Below the pieces are notes generated by a model. That model searched no databases and was not told where the DNA came from. It saw only the letters and a program-made list of their open reading frames with translations. From NCBI GenBank assembly GCA_023437225.1, contig JAEZGS010000017.1:1-64000 (forward strand): a stretch of DNA of 64,000 nt, given 5' to 3'. How positions within the stretch are numbered: the stretch's first letter is position 1; the number at the start of each line of letters is the position of its first letter. Source of the DNA: Bacteroidota bacterium. GTDB lineage: Bacteria; Bacteroidota; Bacteroidia; Chitinophagales; Chitinophagaceae. This document shows positions 61,953 through 64,000 of the stretch, one piece after another. Both the position numbers and the translations under genes were made by a program.

Positions 61953-62612
61953 TTAATTTTGATTGAGCTTCATCTTTACCGTATTTAGTAATTCGGCGGG
62001 TTCAATGTTTTGTGTATAGATCGGGAGATGGAAGTCGTGAAGCTTACTCAGCAGCCGGATCATATCCATTTTCTCCTTGCGTGTCAAATCACCGGAAACA
62101 ATCTCTGTTGCCTGGCGAACCTTCACCAATAGATTGTCAAGGGTTTCCAGTCCGGTGGGAGTTATGTTCAATACCTTACTCCGCTTATCAACATCCGAGT
62201 CGCTTTGCTTCACCCAGCCTTTGGAAATAAGTCGATTTATAATTTGAATCCCCGCAGGCTTTTCGTGCACATTCTTTTTAATCAGATCTATCTTGGTAAT
62301 GGATGGATTAAATTTCAAGGTTATCAGGTAGATCACTTCATCCGGAGTTGAAAACTCTGAACCGAGGAGCGCTGCTTTGAAGTAATTTTTACCGAATCGA
62401 TTCATGTGAACGATGCTCGTGGCTATCATGCTTTCAGCTGTTCTCCCGTTATCTTTTCCTTCCCATTTAGGTTCGCTGGAGTTTTCGTCAGTTTTATGGT
62501 TGTCAACAATCCACCGCTTAAAACCGGCAAGGTCATGCGGGTAATCGTCCGCAGCTGAATTTTCAAACTCGCTACAGAGATCGATGATGTCTTTTAAAAA
62601 ATCTACGTTCAT
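61953..62612 (-). CDS. MarR family transcriptional regulator
   Basis: A 219-residue winged-helix protein. The helix-turn-helix is in KIDLIKKNVHEKPAGIQIINRLISKGWVKQSDSDVDKRSKVLNITPTG, where the R/K-S-D-S-D-V-D-K-R-S wing is typical of MarR (about residues 138-170). The N-terminal part is longer than in the small MarR members. It may control the FAS1 lipoprotein gene that follows in the same direction; no operator was found by eye. Confidence 0.85.
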   Translation of the reverse strand: MNVDFLKDIIDLCSEFENSAADDYPHDLAGFKRWIVDNHKTDENSSEPKWEGKDNGRTAESMIATSIVHMNRFGKNYFKAALLGSEFSTPDEVIYLITLKFNPSITKIDLIKKNVHEKPAGIQIINRLISKGWVKQSDSDVDKRSKVLNITPTGLETLDNLLVKVRQATEIVSGDLTRKEKMDMIRLLSKLHDFHLPIYTQNIEPAELLNTVKMKLNQN

Positions 62613-62810
62613 ATTTACATGTTTATGGTATAAAACTAAACCAAAAAACGTTATGAAAATCTAAAAATCCACAAATTTTAGGGAAACCGGCCACAAATTG
62701 GTGTAGATTTATACATTTTTTGGTGCTTTATCTTTATTCAGACGCTTGAGCCTCTGAATCTTACGGACCCAAAAAGTCGTTTTCCAACCATATGTGCTTA
62801 ATTTGTTTTA

Positions 62811-63839
62811 ATGACCGAACGCATTGTATACCGCATGCCCCGAACCGGGTCCATTCGCACGTTAAAACAGCATACTGAGAAAATGGATCATCCTCATGCA
62901 GGGGAGGTAACTGTAAAAGTGAAAGCAATCGGACTGAACTTCGCAGATATATTTTCGATGCAGGGTTTATACCCGGCAACACCCCCGGGGCCGTTGATAC
63001 CCGGACTTGAATTCTCAGGAGAAATTGTTGCGGTCGCTGACGGTGTCACCAACTTAAAAATTGGAGATCGGGTGATGGGCGCCACAAAATTCGGTGGTTA
63101 CGTAACCCACATAAATATCGATCATCGTTATGTGATCGCTCTGCCTGCAGAATGGACTTTCGAACAAGGCGCTGGCTTCCTGGTTCAGGGCCTTACCGCA
63201 TACTACGCATTGACGAAGTTGGGCGACCTGCAACCGAACATGACGGTACTTATTCATAGTGCAGCCGGAGGGGTAGGCATCATGGCTAACCGGATCTGCA
63301 AAAAAATGAATGCTTACACGATCGGCACCGTAGGAAATAAAAAAAAGGTTGCGTTCTTAACCGAGGAAGAAGGTTACGATGACGTCATAGTGCGAGGTGA
63401 TAACTTTTATCATCAATTGAAAAGCGCACTTGCAGATCGACCTCTTAACCTTATCATGGAGTGTATCGGTGGCAAAACGCTCATGGATGGATGGAGATTA
63501 ATGGCGCCGATGGGAAGGATGGTGGTTTACGGGAGCGCAAGTTTTACACCACACGGTGATAAACCGAATTACTTAAGTCTCGGCCTCAAATATCTCAAAC
63601 GCCCCAAAATAGATCCGTTGCGACTTCCCTCTCAAAACAAATCGCTTATGGGTTTCAATCTGATCTATCTATATGAACGAACCGAATTAATGCTTTCCAT
63701 GCTCGGTGAATTACAGGATCTTCACTTAAGACCCCAACACGTGGGGCAGGTTTTCTCATTTAATGACATGCATGAAGCAATCCATGCGTTTCAACAAGGT
63801 GGCACGATGGGTAAAGTCGTTGTGGTAACGGATAAATGA
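62811..63839 (+). CDS. Zinc-type alcohol dehydrogenase-like oxidoreductase
   Basis: A 342-residue medium-chain dehydrogenase of the quinone oxidoreductase/VAT-1 branch. The GroES-like N-terminal domain has KAIGLNFADIFSMQGLYP (about residues 40-57) without the structural zinc cysteines. The Rossmann part is AAGGVGIMANRICKKMNAYTIGTVG (about 148-172). It ends with GTMGKVVVVTDK. It probably reduces an enone or quinone with NAD(P)H; the substrate is unknown. A TAATTTG box (62799-62805) is placed just before the ATG. Confidence 0.86.
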   Translation: MTERIVYRMPRTGSIRTLKQHTEKMDHPHAGEVTVKVKAIGLNFADIFSMQGLYPATPPGPLIPGLEFSGEIVAVADGVTNLKIGDRVMGATKFGGYVTHINIDHRYVIALPAEWTFEQGAGFLVQGLTAYYALTKLGDLQPNMTVLIHSAAGGVGIMANRICKKMNAYTIGTVGNKKKVAFLTEEEGYDDVIVRGDNFYHQLKSALADRPLNLIMECIGGKTLMDGWRLMAPMGRMVVYGSASFTPHGDKPNYLSLGLKYLKRPKIDPLRLPSQNKSLMGFNLIYLYERTELMLSMLGELQDLHLRPQHVGQVFSFNDMHEAIHAFQQGGTMGKVVVVTDK

Positions 63840-63866
63840 GAGGTGACATATCATACTCATCCGGCT

Positions 63867-63874
63867 TACATTTG
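63867..63874 (+). promoter_or_regulatory. Putative -7 box of the last gene
   Basis: TACATTTG matches TAnnTTTG perfectly and lies 21 bases before the ATG at 63896. No TTTG is found at the usual distance upstream. Confidence 0.35.
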
Positions 63875-63895
63875 ACTTTCAATAAGAGTACTCTG

Positions 63896-64000
63896 ATGAA
63901 TACAAATACGAATGTCGCACTGGTCAGGAAGCAGCACTTTGAGATATTAGATGGATTACGTGGCATCGCGGCCTTTGCCATCGTAGTGTTTCACTTCATG
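63896..64000 (+). CDS. Acyltransferase family 3 protein, N terminus only
   Basis: The first 35 residues of a gene cut by the window end. After a polar lead the sequence FEILDGLRGIAAFAIVVFHFM is the first helix of the acyltransferase-3 (OatA/Lpx-like) family, whose members acylate glycans or lipids with about ten membrane helices. The later catalytic histidine cannot be seen. It would be a third glycan-acylation gene near the MBOAT/SGNH pair. Confidence 0.75.
   Translation, partial: MNTNTNVALVRKQHFEILDGLRGIAAFAIVVFHFM

Overview
The window is a chromosomal stretch of a Bacteroidota bacterium, most likely a member of the Chitinophagaceae or a close relative. The signs are the promoter form (TTTG, about 19 bases, TAnnTTTG) seen best at the tRNA genes, weak Shine-Dalgarno signals, the futalosine-route gene mqnA, and typical Bacteroidota families (YfhO, DUF2723, DUF4256, GH2 with the DUF4982-type tail, large secreted proteins with an outer-membrane barrel). 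The final placement is an inference from gene content; no rRNA gene is present.

Layout. 1-9 kb: a lipoprotein, a DUF2236 oxygenase-like protein, DUF4256, tRNA-Leu, a lysine-forming saccharopine/alanine dehydrogenase-like enzyme, trmN and tsaD (tRNA position 37 modification), a MacB-type permease, an aldose epimerase-like protein and a YitT membrane protein. 9-13.3 kb: prfC, a four-helix-bundle (S23/IVP) gene, purB, mqnA. 13.4-23 kb: a glycan locus that starts beside a broken LamG gene and holds an NAD-dependent epimerase, three GT2 and one GT4 glycosyltransferases, two methyltransferases and a YfhO membrane protein. 23-33 kb: queuosine-precursor transporter, GNAT, acidic protein, S1/P1 nuclease, a large secreted zincin-like protein, a second S23 gene, valS. 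33-43 kb: exonuclease/GIY-YIG fusion, aat, a GH2 glycosidase, tRNA-Val, clpS, a calcium-type P-ATPase. 43-57.8 kb: mtaB, an acyltransferase, priA, murB, a third S23 gene, a MoxR ATPase with a VWA protein, DUF2723, SAM hydrolase, SDR. 57.8-64 kb: MBOAT/SGNH acyl-transfer pair, tRNA-Lys, SRPBCC, FAS1 lipoprotein, MarR regulator, a zinc-type dehydrogenase and the start of an acyltransferase-3 gene.

Most of the window is ordinary housekeeping. What stands out is a repeated, mobile-looking arrangement. Arrays of short direct repeats, all with a period of seven bases but with different units (AAATGCT, GAATTGA, AAAGCGG, GGGAAAT types), lie at the 3' ends of genes. Three times (10.6-11.2, 29.3-29.8 and 49.2-50.0 kb) a pair of such arrays in inverted orientation fills the gap between two convergent genes and brackets a gene for an S23/IVP-type four-helix-bundle protein. 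A fourth convergent gap (47.3-47.6 kb) has the inverted arrays but no gene. Transcribed right through, each unit would fold into a long stem with the S23 gene in the loop, which resembles the 23S rRNA intervening sequences from which this protein family is known. No function is proven here.

Other small themes: three tRNA genes share one promoter and leader design; two t6A-pathway genes, a tRNA m6A37 enzyme gene and the likely substrate tRNAs occur in the same window; and both halves of a bacterial N-degron route (aat, clpS) lie within 4 kb.
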